NCBI GenBank assembly: GCA_041178325.1
Contig: JBEGVN010000102.1
Span: 1 to 64,000, forward strand
DNA: 64,000 nt
Direction: 5' to 3'
Source of the DNA: UBA6136 sp041178325
GTDB taxonomy: Bacteria; Pseudomonadota; Gammaproteobacteria; Methylococcales; Methylococcaceae
In this document: piece after piece, positions 38,835 through 48,198 of the stretch
How positions within the stretch are numbered: position 1 is the stretch's first letter
Layout: each line of letters begins with the position of its first letter
Made by a program: the position numbers and the translations under genes
The notes under the pieces: generated by a model
Seen by the model: only the letters and a program-made list of their open reading frames with translations
Database searches by the model: none
Told to the model about the DNA's origin: nothing

Positions 38835-39746
38835 ATGTTCGAAGCCCTGACGATCCGAGGTCTCAAGAAAACCTACGGCAACGGTCTTGAAGCCCTCAAG
38901 GGAATCGATCTGGATGTGATGCCAGGTGATTTTTTTGCCCTATTGGGTCCAAATGGCGCGGGAAAATCAACGACTATAGGAATTATCAGTGCGCTGATCA
39001 AAAAGAGCGCAGGACATGTTTGCATTTTTGGACATGATTTGGATCGGACGCCAGATCAAGCCAAACGTCTTCTGGGGCTCGTCCCCCAGGAAATCAATTT
39101 CAACCAGTTTGAAACCGTCCTTAATGTCGTCGTCAATCAGGCGGGATACCATGGAATTCCTCGTCGCGAGGGTCTCGCCAGAGCGGAAAAGCGGTTGCGT
39201 GAACTGAGTCTCTGGGATAAACGGGATGTGGTCACCCGAACCCTTTCCGGGGGTATGAAGCGACGGCTCATGATCGCCCGCGCTCTGGTCCACGACCCCA
39301 AACTTTTGATTCTTGACGAGCCAACTGCCGGCGTAGACATCGAAAATCGCCGTTCGATGTGGGATCTGCTTCGAGATATCAACCGATCCGGTACGACCAT
39401 TATTCTGACCACACATTATCTTGAAGAGGCTGAAAACCTCTGTCGCAATATCGCCATCATCAACCACGGTCGAATCATCGAGAATAGCTCGATGTCGGAA
39501 TTGCTGGCTCGAATGCATACCAGCCGATACATTCTCGAGCTTGAAACGCCGATCGACTCGGTGCCGCGGGTGGATGGATACAGTCTCGAGTGCCTTGACG
39601 CGATGACCTTGGCCGCAAATGTCCCCACGACCTTAGGCATACATTCGCTTTTCGAGCGACTGTCAGAGCAAGGTATTAGGATTCACGGGCTGCGCAATGC
39701 GGCGAATCGTCTGGAGCAGTTGTTTCTGGATCTTGTTGAGGAGTAG
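38835..39746 (+). CDS. ABC-2 type transporter ATP-binding protein (YadG-like), no permease adjacent
   Basis: 303-residue ATPase subunit; start at 38835 chosen for the normal N-terminus, although the frame opens at 38724. Walker A GPNGAGKST 38-46, Q-loop near 85, signature LSGGM 137-141, Walker B LLILDEP 157-163, H-loop TTHYLEEAE near 195. The extended C-terminal tail is typical of YadG/NodI-like exporters, where the next gene encodes the YadH permease. Here the next gene, 8 bp on, encodes a cation antiporter and no permease is present, so the membrane partner must be elsewhere or lost. Confidence 0.9.
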   Translation: MFEALTIRGLKKTYGNGLEALKGIDLDVMPGDFFALLGPNGAGKSTTIGIISALIKKSAGHVCIFGHDLDRTPDQAKRLLGLVPQEINFNQFETVLNVVVNQAGYHGIPRREGLARAEKRLRELSLWDKRDVVTRTLSGGMKRRLMIARALVHDPKLLILDEPTAGVDIENRRSMWDLLRDINRSGTTIILTTHYLEEAENLCRNIAIINHGRIIENSSMSELLARMHTSRYILELETPIDSVPRVDGYSLECLDAMTLAANVPTTLGIHSLFERLSEQGIRIHGLRNAANRLEQLFLDLVEE

Positions 39747-39754
39747 CCGAGGTG

Positions 39755-40939
39755 ATGGCTGATCCCCGGCTGTGTTTTCTTCTGGCGATGATGATCATTG
39801 TCACGGTTCCTTTTTTGATCTGGCGCTTGGGCCGCACAGACCGCTATTGCCCGTTGGTCGTTGTTCAGATTATGACGGGGATTGCGTTGGGGCCCGGGGT
39901 TCTGGGTGAGTACTATCCGGCCTATTACGCTACGGTTTTCTCACCGCAGGTGATCCAGTGGCTGACTGGCATTGCCTGGTGGGCAGTGATGGTGTTTGTC
40001 ATGATCGCTGGAATCGAGCTGGATCTGAAGTCTGCTTGGGTACACCGGAAGGAAAGCTCTCTTACCGCGGGTCTGGCTCTGACTGTCCCACTTCTGATGG
40101 GATCCGCTGCGGCATGGATCCTCTGTCGGCAAGGGCAATGGATAGGCGCTGCGGCGTCGCCGTGGCAATTTATTTTGGGAATCGGAATGGCGTGCGCGGT
40201 GACTGCTCTGCCCATCTTGGTCCTTTTCCTCGAAAAATTGGGCATCCTCCGTGAGCCCCTCGGGCAAAGAGTCCTGCGTTATGCCAGTCTCGATGATCTT
40301 GCAATCTGGGCCATACTTGCGCTGATTCTGCTGGATTGGACGCGACTTGCTACGCAGGGAGAGTTCATCGTGGGACTGGCGTTCGCAGGAATACTCATGC
40401 GCTGGCTGATGCCGAAATTGCCACCCGGGGATCGTTGGTACAGCGCCTTGGTCTGGCTCTGTGGATGTGCCTTTGCGGCAGACTATGCGGGACTCCATTT
40501 TATGGTCGGCGCTTTCCTGTCGGGTGTTGTTCTCGATCTCGACTGGTTTGACCGGGAGCGTCTCGACCAGCTCAGACATCACGTGTTGATGATCATGATG
40601 CCCGTTTTTTTCCTCAGCACGGGACTTAGAACTGACTGGAACGTTGGGGGATTTGAGGTCTTTGGTGCAGCCTTAATCTTGCTGGTCGCTTCTGTGGGGG
40701 GGAAGCTTTTGGGAACCACAGTCGCTAGCGCTCTTCTCGGGTGGAGGAAAGGCGAGGGCCTTCTGATCGGATGGCTGCTTCAAACCAAGGCGCTTATCAT
40801 GATCATTTTTGCCAACATTCTGCTTGACCAAAAGATTATCAAGGCGGAAACATTTACGGCCTTATTGCTCATGGCTGTTGCGAGTACGATGCTCACAATC
40901 CCTAAGGTCCAGCCACTACTTCGTCGTCTCAAGTCCTGA
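39755..40939 (+). CDS. Cation/proton antiporter of the CPA2 (KefB/GerN-like) family
   Basis: Inner-membrane Na+ or K+/H+ exchanger, about 394 residues, with 11-13 spans. The pattern fits: GIALGPGVLGEYYPAYYATVFSP after the first span, then GIELDLKSAW, a well-kept region near ALPILVLFLEKLG and YASLDDLAIWAILALIL with adjacent acidic residues in a membrane span, and LMLKTGALI-like LLQTKALIMIIFANILLD near the end. No RCK/TrkA-N regulatory domain is attached. GTG at 39752 or ATG at 39755 are both possible starts. Close to the ABC ATPase gene (8 bp), so cotranscribed. Confidence 0.86.
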   Translation: MADPRLCFLLAMMIIVTVPFLIWRLGRTDRYCPLVVVQIMTGIALGPGVLGEYYPAYYATVFSPQVIQWLTGIAWWAVMVFVMIAGIELDLKSAWVHRKESSLTAGLALTVPLLMGSAAAWILCRQGQWIGAAASPWQFILGIGMACAVTALPILVLFLEKLGILREPLGQRVLRYASLDDLAIWAILALILLDWTRLATQGEFIVGLAFAGILMRWLMPKLPPGDRWYSALVWLCGCAFAADYAGLHFMVGAFLSGVVLDLDWFDRERLDQLRHHVLMIMMPVFFLSTGLRTDWNVGGFEVFGAALILLVASVGGKLLGTTVASALLGWRKGEGLLIGWLLQTKALIMIIFANILLDQKIIKAETFTALLLMAVASTMLTIPKVQPLLRRLKS

Positions 40940-40950
40940 GTTATCTGGGT

Positions 40951-41160
40951 TCAGCGCATTTGGCGCCAGCGATAGTGAACTTGGCCGTCATCACACAGAT
41001 ATCCTGCACGGTTGCTGATCTCAATATCTCCCACAGGTTTACAGCCGTGACTATCTCTGTAAGCCGCCCAGCCGTCCTCATTCGTTCGATTAGTCGCCAG
41101 CAAAGCGACCTCACCTAGAACCAGGATCAGGATAACCAGGCCAATGTAGGCAAGATTCAT
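40951..41160 (-). CDS. Small membrane-anchored hypothetical protein (69 aa)
   Basis: Starts MNLAYIGLVILILVLGEVAL with GAGGAGG 8 bp upstream, a strong ribosome site. One hydrophobic segment (about 4-22) and a hydrophilic remainder with two cysteines (HGCKPVG and YLCDDGQVHYRW) that could form a disulfide outside the cytoplasm. No family recognised. It converges on the antiporter gene with 11 bp between ends. Confidence 0.66.
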   Translation of the reverse strand: MNLAYIGLVILILVLGEVALLATNRTNEDGWAAYRDSHGCKPVGDIEISNRAGYLCDDGQVHYRWRQMR

Positions 41161-41382
41161 TGTTGAGCCTCCTCGGGACTTACCAATTCACATCACTCTG
41201 GCTTTGATTAAGTCTCAGGGGATAGGTTCCCCCCAATCTTTTTTCCATCCCTGAATTTACCAACTTGTGTGGTGATCTTTGCCGGATCACAATCCCTCAT
41301 GAGCCGTGTGGTTTAGTGATGGGTCCCATAGTGGAGGGTGGCCTCTCGCCCATAGTTCTTCTCGCTCCCCTAAAGAGGTCCC
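41161..41382. other. 222-bp intergenic region upstream of the GltD-like gene
   Basis: Contains promoters for both divergent genes. I see no clear -35/-10 pair, riboswitch or repeat. No gene supported. Confidence 0.5.
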
Positions 41383-43029
41383 ATGACGTCACCTCATGCT
41401 GCCGACAGAACCCTTCCAGCGGATCTTCATCAACACGCAGAAGGGACAGGTCCTGAACGCCGTCGTCTGCCGCTGTACCTGAATCGGCTGCCCCCCTGTA
41501 ATGCCGCCTGTCCGGCGGGGGAGAATATTCAGTCCTGGCTCTCACTTGCGCAGGCGGGGGATTTTAAAGGCGCTTGGTTGAAATTGGTGGAGGACAATCC
41601 TCTGCCAGCTGTGCACGGGAGGGTTTGCTATCACCCGTGTGAGTCAGCATGCAATCGGAAAGATCTCGATCAAACCGTCAGTATTCATGCACTGGAACGA
41701 TTTCTCGGTGATCTGGCGCTTGAAGAAAACTGGTCTTTTCCGTTCCCGAACAGGGCAACGGGACTCAGCGTTCTGATTGTCGGGGGTGGCCCCAGTGGAC
41801 TTTCTGCTGCCTATCATCTGGCTCGAATGGGCTACAGGGTTGAACTCTTCGAAGCAGCTCCTCTAGCAGGGGGGATGCTTCATTTCGGAATTCCGGCCTA
41901 TCGACTGCCCAGGGAGGGCTTAGCCAAGGAGATTGCGCGTATTGAGGCGCTGGGTGTGCAGATTCATCTTAACACCAAGATCGAGAATGTCGTCGAGATG
42001 ATGGCAAGTGGCGGTTTTGATGCGGCTTTTATCGCAATTGGGGCGCACCTCAGTAAACGGGTAGACATTCCATCCGGTGAGGCCTCTCGCATGTTGGATG
42101 CGGTCCGTTTTTTACGTGGCGCAGAGGGCAGGTCGCAGACGCTGATCGGTCGCCGGGTGGCAGTCTATGGCGGCGGCAATACCGCGATGGATGCGGCTCG
42201 GACGGCGATTCGCTTGGGCGCGGTTGAGACTTGCATTATCTATCGTCGGGATCGGGATCACATGACAGCTCACGCCTTTGAGGCGGATGAAGCCCAATTA
42301 GAAGGGGTCAAGATCAATTGGCTACGCACCATCAAATCGATGGATGAAGACGCACTTCAGATCGAAGTTATGGCACTGGATGAGAATGGCTTGCCGCAGC
42401 CGACAGGTGTGTTCGAGAAGTTGGCCGCAGACACCCTGATTTTGGCCCTAGGCCAGCAGAGTGACAGCGACTTCCTGCACAAAATACAGGGCGTGTCATT
42501 CAAGGCCGATGGGACTGTCGCTGTTGATGCTGGAATGATGACAGGACACCCGGGGATATTTGCTGGGGGGGATATGGTGCCGAGTGAGCGGACGGTGACA
42601 GTGGCAGTCGGTCACGGCAAGAGAGCCGCCCTCCACATTGATGCTTGGCTCAAAGGTCAGCGCTTTGTCAAAAAAGAGGGAAAGGCAGCGGTTGTGCTGG
42701 GGGACTTGGATGTCTGGTATGCCTCAGAAAACCATCAGGAGGGAGAATCCGCGCTGCCCCCAACGGAGAGGATCTCAGACTTTCGTGAGGTGGTCCAGAC
42801 TCTGGAAAGGACCCAGGCGCTTTATGAAGCCAAGCGCTGCCTCTCCTGCGGAAATTGCTTTGAGTGTGATGGCTGTTTTGCAGCCTGTCCGGAACACGCC
42901 ATTCAGAAGGTCGGCCGGGGCTCAGGTTACCGCGTTGACTCCCAGCGCTGCACGGGATGTGCAGTCTGTTTTGAGCAGTGTCCTACCCACGCCATCAGCA
43001 TGCAAAGAGTTGATGAGGCTGAACGGTGA
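41383..43029 (+). CDS. GltD-like NADPH/FAD oxidoreductase fused to two ferredoxin clusters
   Basis: 548-residue flavoprotein that probably moves electrons between NAD(P)H and ferredoxin or NifJ. N-terminal Fer4_20 domain with C39, C43, C82, C86 and C90; FAD motif IVGGGPSGLSAAY (132-144); NADPH motif GGGNTAMDAAR starting at 263; a second ferredoxin unit at the C-terminus with CLSCGNCFECDGCFAACP (486-503) and CTGCAVCFEQCP (523-534). The architecture is that of glutamate synthase small-subunit relatives with an added 2x4Fe-4S tail. The gene overlaps the GTG start of nifJ by 4 bp, so the two act together in an electron-coupled pyruvate reaction. Function as a glutamate synthase subunit is unlikely as no GltB is present. 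Confidence 0.88.
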   Translation: MTSPHAADRTLPADLHQHAEGTGPERRRLPLYLNRLPPCNAACPAGENIQSWLSLAQAGDFKGAWLKLVEDNPLPAVHGRVCYHPCESACNRKDLDQTVSIHALERFLGDLALEENWSFPFPNRATGLSVLIVGGGPSGLSAAYHLARMGYRVELFEAAPLAGGMLHFGIPAYRLPREGLAKEIARIEALGVQIHLNTKIENVVEMMASGGFDAAFIAIGAHLSKRVDIPSGEASRMLDAVRFLRGAEGRSQTLIGRRVAVYGGGNTAMDAARTAIRLGAVETCIIYRRDRDHMTAHAFEADEAQLEGVKINWLRTIKSMDEDALQIEVMALDENGLPQPTGVFEKLAADTLILALGQQSDSDFLHKIQGVSFKADGTVAVDAGMMTGHPGIFAGGDMVPSERTVTVAVGHGKRAALHIDAWLKGQRFVKKEGKAAVVLGDLDVWYASENHQEGESALPPTERISDFREVVQTLERTQALYEAKRCLSCGNCFECDGCFAACPEHAIQKVGRGSGYRVDSQRCTGCAVCFEQCPTHAISMQRVDEAER

Positions 43030-46000
43030 ACGGACCTGAGGAAGTAACACTGGATGGCAATGAAGCGGTTGCAAGGATCGCTTATCGCATCAACGAGATC
43101 TGCGCGATATACCCGATCACACCCTCATCGACCATGGCCGAGCTCGCTGATCAATGGGCATCTGAGGGGCGCCCCAATCTCTGGGGTCATGTGCCGACCG
43201 TAATTGAAATGCAGAGTGAGGGTGGTGCGGCCGGAGCCATTCACGGCGCCCTTCAGACAGGAGCGCTGACGACGTCTTTTACAGCCTCTCAGGGCTTACT
43301 CCTGATGATTCCCAATTTGTACAAGATTGCCGGGGAACTGACACCCATGGTGATTCATGTAGCGGCACGTGCGATTGCGGCCCAAGGTCTGTCGATATTT
43401 GGGGATCACTCGGATGTTGCAGCCGCAAGACCGACAGGGCTGGCTCAGTTGGCATCCGGATCCGTTCAGGAGGCGCATGACATGGCCCTCATTGCGCAGG
43501 CGGCTTCTCTGCAGAGTCGGATTCCGTTCCTGCATTTTTTCGATGGTTTTAGAACATCCCATGAAATCAACAAGATCCGCCTCATCTCTGATGAGACGAT
43601 TAGAGCCCTGATAGATTCCAGGGCGATCCGACGTCATCGGGCCCGCGGATTGACACCGGAGGCGCCTTTCATCCGGGGGACCGCCCAAAACCCGGACGTT
43701 TATTTTCAGGCCCGCGAAACGGTCAACCCTTTTTACCAAAAGCTTCCTGAGATTCTCGTGTCGCAGATGAATGCTTTTGCAGCGCACACGGGTCGACAGT
43801 ATGGTCTTTTTGACTACGAGGGACATCCTGAAGCCGAGCGGGTCATTGTTCTGATGGGCTCAGCTGCTGCAACCGTTGCAGAGACGGTACATTGTCTGGT
43901 GCAGCAAGGTGAACGGGTAGGCGTGATCAACGTCAGACTTTGCCTACCCTTCTCCGCGCAGCATTTTCTGAAGTCGTTGCCGGCATCATGCCAAAAACTC
44001 GCAGTTTTGGATCGTTTGAAGTCTCCGGGAGCGTGTGGTGAACCCCTTTACATTGATGTGGTCACTACGCTTTCGGAAGCCCTTGCTACAGGGGCTTTGA
44101 CTTTAGCGTCATGGCCCAGAGTGGTCGGGGGACGTTACGGACTGTCCTCCAAGGAGTTCACACCGGCGATGGTCAAATCGATCTTTGATGAACTTTCAAA
44201 GGACGCTCCCAAGAATCATTTCACCGTCGGTATTGATGATGATGTATCGGGCTCGAGCCTGGTTTTCGATCCTTCGTTTCAGATAGAGCCTAAGGATGTG
44301 GTGCGAGCGATTTTCATGGGGCTGGGTGCCGATGGTACGGTCGGGGCCAACAAAAACAGCATCAAGATCATCGGTGAGTCGACGCCTCTTTATGCCCAAG
44401 GCTATTTTGTCTTCGACTCCAAAAAATCGGGCTCCAAAACCTTTTCCCATGTGCGTTTTGGACCACGGCCGATTCGTGCGCCCTATCTGATTGAGTCGGC
44501 AAGTTTCATCGGTTGCCATCAGTTCGGTTTTATCGACCAGCTCGATATTCTGGATAAAGCAGACCTTGGGGCAACCCTATTACTCGACAGTCCATTCGGC
44601 GCCAAGACGGTCTGGAATCATTTACCGCGCAGCCTTCAAAAAAATCTGATCGAGAAAAAAATAGTCTTTTATGTGATTGATGCAGGTAAGGTGGCTGAGG
44701 CATCCGGGATGGGCCGCCATACCAACACGATTATGCAGACGTGCTTTTTTGCGATCTCAGGGGTATTGCCTCAAGAAGAGGCGATTCAAAAGATCAAGGC
44801 CACCATCCGTAAGACCTATGGCAAGAAGGGTGAGGCTGTGGTTCTCAAGAACTTCGAAGCTGTCGACCGAACACTTGCCAGTCTCGAGCAGGTCACTATT
44901 CCCCGTGAGGTTACATCGATCCACGAGCGCCCTCCCTCGGTTTCGGATCAAGCCCCTGAATTTGTCAGAACAGTGACTCAAGCGATGATGAGCGGGCATG
45001 GGGATCAGCTTCCAGTGTCAGCGCTGCCAATTGACGGCACGTATCCTAGCGGGACGACACGATGGGAAAAGCGAAATATCAGCGATAGCATCGCGATTTG
45101 GGAGCCGGAGTCCTGCATTCAGTGCGGCCATTGCAGCTTTGTCTGCCCTCATGGGGTCATCCGATCGAAGTTTTATCCGGCTGCTCAACTAGCCGGGGCC
45201 CCTGTGACTTTCAAAAGCGCGGACATCAATGCCCGCGGGTTCCCCGATATTCGCTTCACTCTTCAGGTCTATCTTGAAGATTGCACAGGCTGTCGGTTGT
45301 GCGTCGAGGTGTGCCCGGTCAGAAGCCTGGAGCGCCCAGAGTGCAGGGCCATCAATATGGGCGAGAAAGCGTCGATCCTTGAAAGTGAACGTGCCAATAT
45401 CGAATTCTTTGAGCACCTTCAGGTGAACGACCGATCGGCCGTCGACTTTTCTTCTGTACGGGGTGTCCAGTTCCTCGAGCCCCTGTTTGAGTTTTCCGGG
45501 GCCTGTGCCGGATGTGGGGAGACTCCATATCTCAAGGTCCTTTCTCAGCTTTTTGGGGATCGTCTGGTGGTTGCCAATGCTACCGGTTGCTCGTCGATCT
45601 ACGGTGGCAATCTGCCGACGACACCCTGGACCAAAAATCAGGAGGGCAGGGGGCCGGCCTGGTCCAATTCACTTTTTGAGGATAATGCGGAATTTGGTCT
45701 TGGCTTTCGATTGAGTGCTGACTTCCACCTTGGGATGGCGACCGAGGGCCTTAGGGCCATGAAAGGGATGCTGGATAAAAGCCTCATCGATGAGATTTTG
45801 AATGCTTCGCAGGTCACTGAATCCGAGATTCGAATACAACGGCGGCGAGTTGATGATCTGCGCCAATTGATTCAACAGATGGACTCAGAGCCCGCGAGGG
45901 AGTTGCTCTCCGTCCTAGATCATCTTGTTCGCCGCAGCGTTTGGATTGTCGGAGGAGATGGCTGGGCGTATGACATTGGATCCTCAGGGCTGGATCACGT

Positions 46001-46637
46001 CCTCGCCAGTGGTCGCGACATCAATGTCTTGGTGCTGGACACAGAGGTCTATTCCAACACTGGAGGTCAAATGTCCAAGGCGACCCCCTTAGGGGCGGTT
46101 GCCAAGTTTGCGGCCGCAGGGAAGCCTCTGGCCAAGAAGGACCTGGCTCTCCAGGCCATGGCCTATGGCAATGTCTATGTCGCGAAAATCGCCATGGGCG
46201 CCAACCCACAGCAAACCCTACTCGCCCTGCGAGAGGCAGAAGCTTATCCTGGGCCTTCATTGATTCTGGCCTACAGCCATTGTATTGCCCATGGCATCAA
46301 CATGGCGCAAGGCCTGCATCAGCAGGCGCTGGCGACCGCCTCGGGCCATTGGCCGCTGGTCCGCTATAACCCGGCCTTACGTGACACAGGATCAAACCCG
46401 TTCGTACTGGACTCCCCGAGGCCTCATATCGCATTGAGAAGCTATCAGGAAAATGAGCTGAGATTCAGCTCAATGGCACGAACCCATCCCCAGGAATCAG
46501 AGCGTCTCATGCACCTGGCGCAGCGGGTAGTGAATCAGAAGTGGGAAATCTATGCGGAAATGGCAAAAGGTCCAGGCGATCGATTTCACCCCGATGCCGG
46601 TCAACCTAAGAAAAGTGCCCTCGACCCGATGGCATGA
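43026..46637 (+). CDS. nifJ: Pyruvate:ferredoxin (flavodoxin) oxidoreductase, NifJ type
   Basis: Homodimeric, thiamine-diphosphate enzyme that interconverts pyruvate + CoA and acetyl-CoA + CO2 with ferredoxin. 1203 residues, normal for the single-chain form, GTG start overlapping the upstream GltD-like gene. Order of domains: pyruvate-binding YPITPSSTMAE near 29-39, CoA domain, GPLVDxx-like linker, ferredoxin domain with CIQCGHCSFVCP (697-708) and CTGCRLCVEVCP (753-764), and the TPP domain with CAGCGETPY (827-835) and GDGWAYDIGSSG near 977. The C-terminal tail lacks any added domain. Oxygen-sensitive in most organisms, which suggests low oxygen at times. Confidence 0.94.
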   Translation: MNGPEEVTLDGNEAVARIAYRINEICAIYPITPSSTMAELADQWASEGRPNLWGHVPTVIEMQSEGGAAGAIHGALQTGALTTSFTASQGLLLMIPNLYKIAGELTPMVIHVAARAIAAQGLSIFGDHSDVAAARPTGLAQLASGSVQEAHDMALIAQAASLQSRIPFLHFFDGFRTSHEINKIRLISDETIRALIDSRAIRRHRARGLTPEAPFIRGTAQNPDVYFQARETVNPFYQKLPEILVSQMNAFAAHTGRQYGLFDYEGHPEAERVIVLMGSAAATVAETVHCLVQQGERVGVINVRLCLPFSAQHFLKSLPASCQKLAVLDRLKSPGACGEPLYIDVVTTLSEALATGALTLASWPRVVGGRYGLSSKEFTPAMVKSIFDELSKDAPKNHFTVGIDDDVSGSSLVFDPSFQIEPKDVVRAIFMGLGADGTVGANKNSIKIIGESTPLYAQGYFVFDSKKSGSKTFSHVRFGPRPIRAPYLIESASFIGCHQFGFIDQLDILDKADLGATLLLDSPFGAKTVWNHLPRSLQKNLIEKKIVFYVIDAGKVAEASGMGRHTNTIMQTCFFAISGVLPQEEAIQKIKATIRKTYGKKGEAVVLKNFEAVDRTLASLEQVTIPREVTSIHERPPSVSDQAPEFVRTVTQAMMSGHGDQLPVSALPIDGTYPSGTTRWEKRNISDSIAIWEPESCIQCGHCSFVCPHGVIRSKFYPAAQLAGAPVTFKSADINARGFPDIRFTLQVYLEDCTGCRLCVEVCPVRSLERPECRAINMGEKASILESERANIEFFEHLQVNDRSAVDFSSVRGVQFLEPLFEFSGACAGCGETPYLKVLSQLFGDRLVVANATGCSSIYGGNLPTTPWTKNQEGRGPAWSNSLFEDNAEFGLGFRLSADFHLGMATEGLRAMKGMLDKSLIDEILNASQVTESEIRIQRRRVDDLRQLIQQMDSEPARELLSVLDHLVRRSVWIVGGDGWAYDIGSSGLDHVLASGRDINVLVLDTEVYSNTGGQMSKATPLGAVAKFAAAGKPLAKKDLALQAMAYGNVYVAKIAMGANPQQTLLALREAEAYPGPSLILAYSHCIAHGINMAQGLHQQALATASGHWPLVRYNPALRDTGSNPFVLDSPRPHIALRSYQENELRFSSMARTHPQESERLMHLAQRVVNQKWEIYAEMAKGPGDRFHPDAGQPKKSALDPMA

Positions 46638-46716
46638 GATGATGGGGGATCAAAAAGTCTAAGAAACGGTGAAGCCAGATGAGAGCGGGCATTTCGCGAA
46701 CACATAGGAAGGCGCA

Positions 46717-47793
46717 TTGAAAACTCAGGGTATCAATTTTCTCCTGCTCTTGATCCCCGTCACCGGGGTTCTGCACGCGGTGGGTGCGAATCAAACCTGG
46801 TTATTTGTATCTTCTGCCTTATCCATCGTTCCATTGTCCAAACTCATGGGGGATGTAACAGAAACACTCTCAGAGTATCTGGGCCCGACGAAAGGCGGCT
46901 TTCTTAATGCGACCCTGGGGAATGCGCCTGAAATCATTATCAGTTTTTTTGCGCTAAAAGCCGGATTGTTTGAGATGGTGAAATGCTCGATCACGGGTTC
47001 CATCATTGGCAATCTTCTTTTAGGGCTGGGAATCACCTTCCTTTCAACGGCTAAGGGTCACCTGACCCGCGATGTGTATTTTGATTTGACGGCCTCAAGA
47101 GTCCACAGTGGTCTTCTGGTCTTTGCGCTTTTCGGGCTTATCATTCCGGCCGTTTTTGATTTCAGTACCACGATTGACACAGAAATCAGCCTTGAGATTT
47201 CAGTCATTCTCATCGTTGTGTATGTCCTTGCGATCCTGACCACCTTCTATCCACGGGTGCCCCACGTTCCAGCGGATGATCCCCTGGAGATTGCGCATTT
47301 AGAGGATGAATCTGAAGGTGCAAGCTCACGATGGTCCCAAAAAACAGCGGTATTGGTGATGGGCCTTGTGGCCGTCCTCCTTGCTCTCATGAGCGATACC
47401 ATGGCCAATTCAATTGAACCTGTAACCCATGGGCTGGGGCTTACACCCTCTTTTGTCGGTGTCTTTGTTCTTGCCCTGCTCGGCAATGTAGCTGAATTAA
47501 CCTCTGCAGTTCGCTTTGCGCGCAATGATCAGATTGACCTGGCTCTTGGCGTTCTTCTGGGGGGAAGTGCGCAAATGGCTATGATGGTTGCACCGACACT
47601 TGTATTGATGGGTGCCTTGTTGTCTTTCGAGATGAACCTTCTTTTTTCCATTTACGATCTTGTGGCGGTCATGATGACGGTCATGGCGGTCAGTAACTTT
47701 CTGAGCGCGGGTAATTTCAGGCCGAGAGTGGGCATTGTATTTATTGCCATCTATGTGATGTTGGGCGTCGGCTTCTTCAACATGCCGGCCTGA
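46717..47793 (+). CDS. Calcium/proton (cation) exchanger, CAX family
   Basis: Inner-membrane H+-coupled cation (Ca2+ or Mn2+) antiporter, 358 residues, TTG start with AGGAAGG upstream. About 11 spans in two homologous halves. The two alpha repeats are GGFLNATLGNAPEIIISFFALKAG (about 66-89) and GNVAELTSAVRFARNDQIDLALGV (about 251-274) with the family Glu in both; the second repeat has ELTSA where EHxxA is more common. An acidic loop EDESEG lies between halves. Single gene, between NifJ and the Cys-repeat protein. Confidence 0.87.
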   Translation: MKTQGINFLLLLIPVTGVLHAVGANQTWLFVSSALSIVPLSKLMGDVTETLSEYLGPTKGGFLNATLGNAPEIIISFFALKAGLFEMVKCSITGSIIGNLLLGLGITFLSTAKGHLTRDVYFDLTASRVHSGLLVFALFGLIIPAVFDFSTTIDTEISLEISVILIVVYVLAILTTFYPRVPHVPADDPLEIAHLEDESEGASSRWSQKTAVLVMGLVAVLLALMSDTMANSIEPVTHGLGLTPSFVGVFVLALLGNVAELTSAVRFARNDQIDLALGVLLGGSAQMAMMVAPTLVLMGALLSFEMNLLFSIYDLVAVMMTVMAVSNFLSAGNFRPRVGIVFIAIYVMLGVGFFNMPA

Positions 47794-47834
47794 AGTTCCA
47801 CCTCGCATATATTGGTCTCACGCAGGGGCAAAAC

Positions 47835-48188
47835 ATGGGTTTTCGTTTCGGTTCCAAATGCTTTGTTGTGAGTATCATTCTGAGCGCGTGGCTGAGCCAT
47901 CCAGCCCTTGGCGCTTGTCGAACGTCGGCACCCCAAGCAAGGGCTTTTGGGTTGGCGCAGGGCAGTTGTCCAAGCGGTTACTACCGATCCGGGGGCGGTT
48001 GTATTCCTTCAGGGCAGCATGCGCGTTTTGCCTTTGCGAGCCCTGAAGGCAGCTGTCCTTCCGGATATTATCGATCGGGTGCAGCCTGTGTCGCATCCTC
48101 GGATCACAGTTGTGACGCCTATGCGCAGATCGGTGGGTCCTGTCCGAGCGGCTACCACCGGTCCGGGAGCGCTTGCTTGTCTAACTAA
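47835..48188 (+). CDS. Secreted protein with three GSCPSGYYRSG repeats
   Basis: 117 residues: a signal peptide (about 1-26), then three nearly identical units, GSCPSGYYRSGGGC, GSCPSGYYRSGAAC and GSCPSGYHRSGSAC, spaced by 25 to 28 residues. Each unit has two cysteines 10 residues apart, likely one disulfide per unit, giving a small repeat protein in the periplasm or outside the cell. AGGGG is upstream of the start. The 3' end converges on the DUF2252 gene. Family not recognised and no function proposed. Confidence 0.68.
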   Translation: MGFRFGSKCFVVSIILSAWLSHPALGACRTSAPQARAFGLAQGSCPSGYYRSGGGCIPSGQHARFAFASPEGSCPSGYYRSGAACVASSDHSCDAYAQIGGSCPSGYHRSGSACLSN

Positions 48189-48198
48189 GATGGGATCA

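Noticed and set aside
39941..40582. Minus-strand frame of 213 codons
   Set aside because: Opposite the membrane core of the antiporter gene; composition is that of an antisense shadow.
41383..43029. Glutamate synthase small subunit (GltD)
   Set aside because: No large subunit is present, the C-terminal ferredoxin tail is not typical of GltD, and the gene overlaps nifJ.
47940..48190. Short regular repeats as a possible CRISPR array
   Set aside because: They are coding repeats in one frame (GSCPSGYYRSG) with variable DNA spacing and no repeat symmetry.
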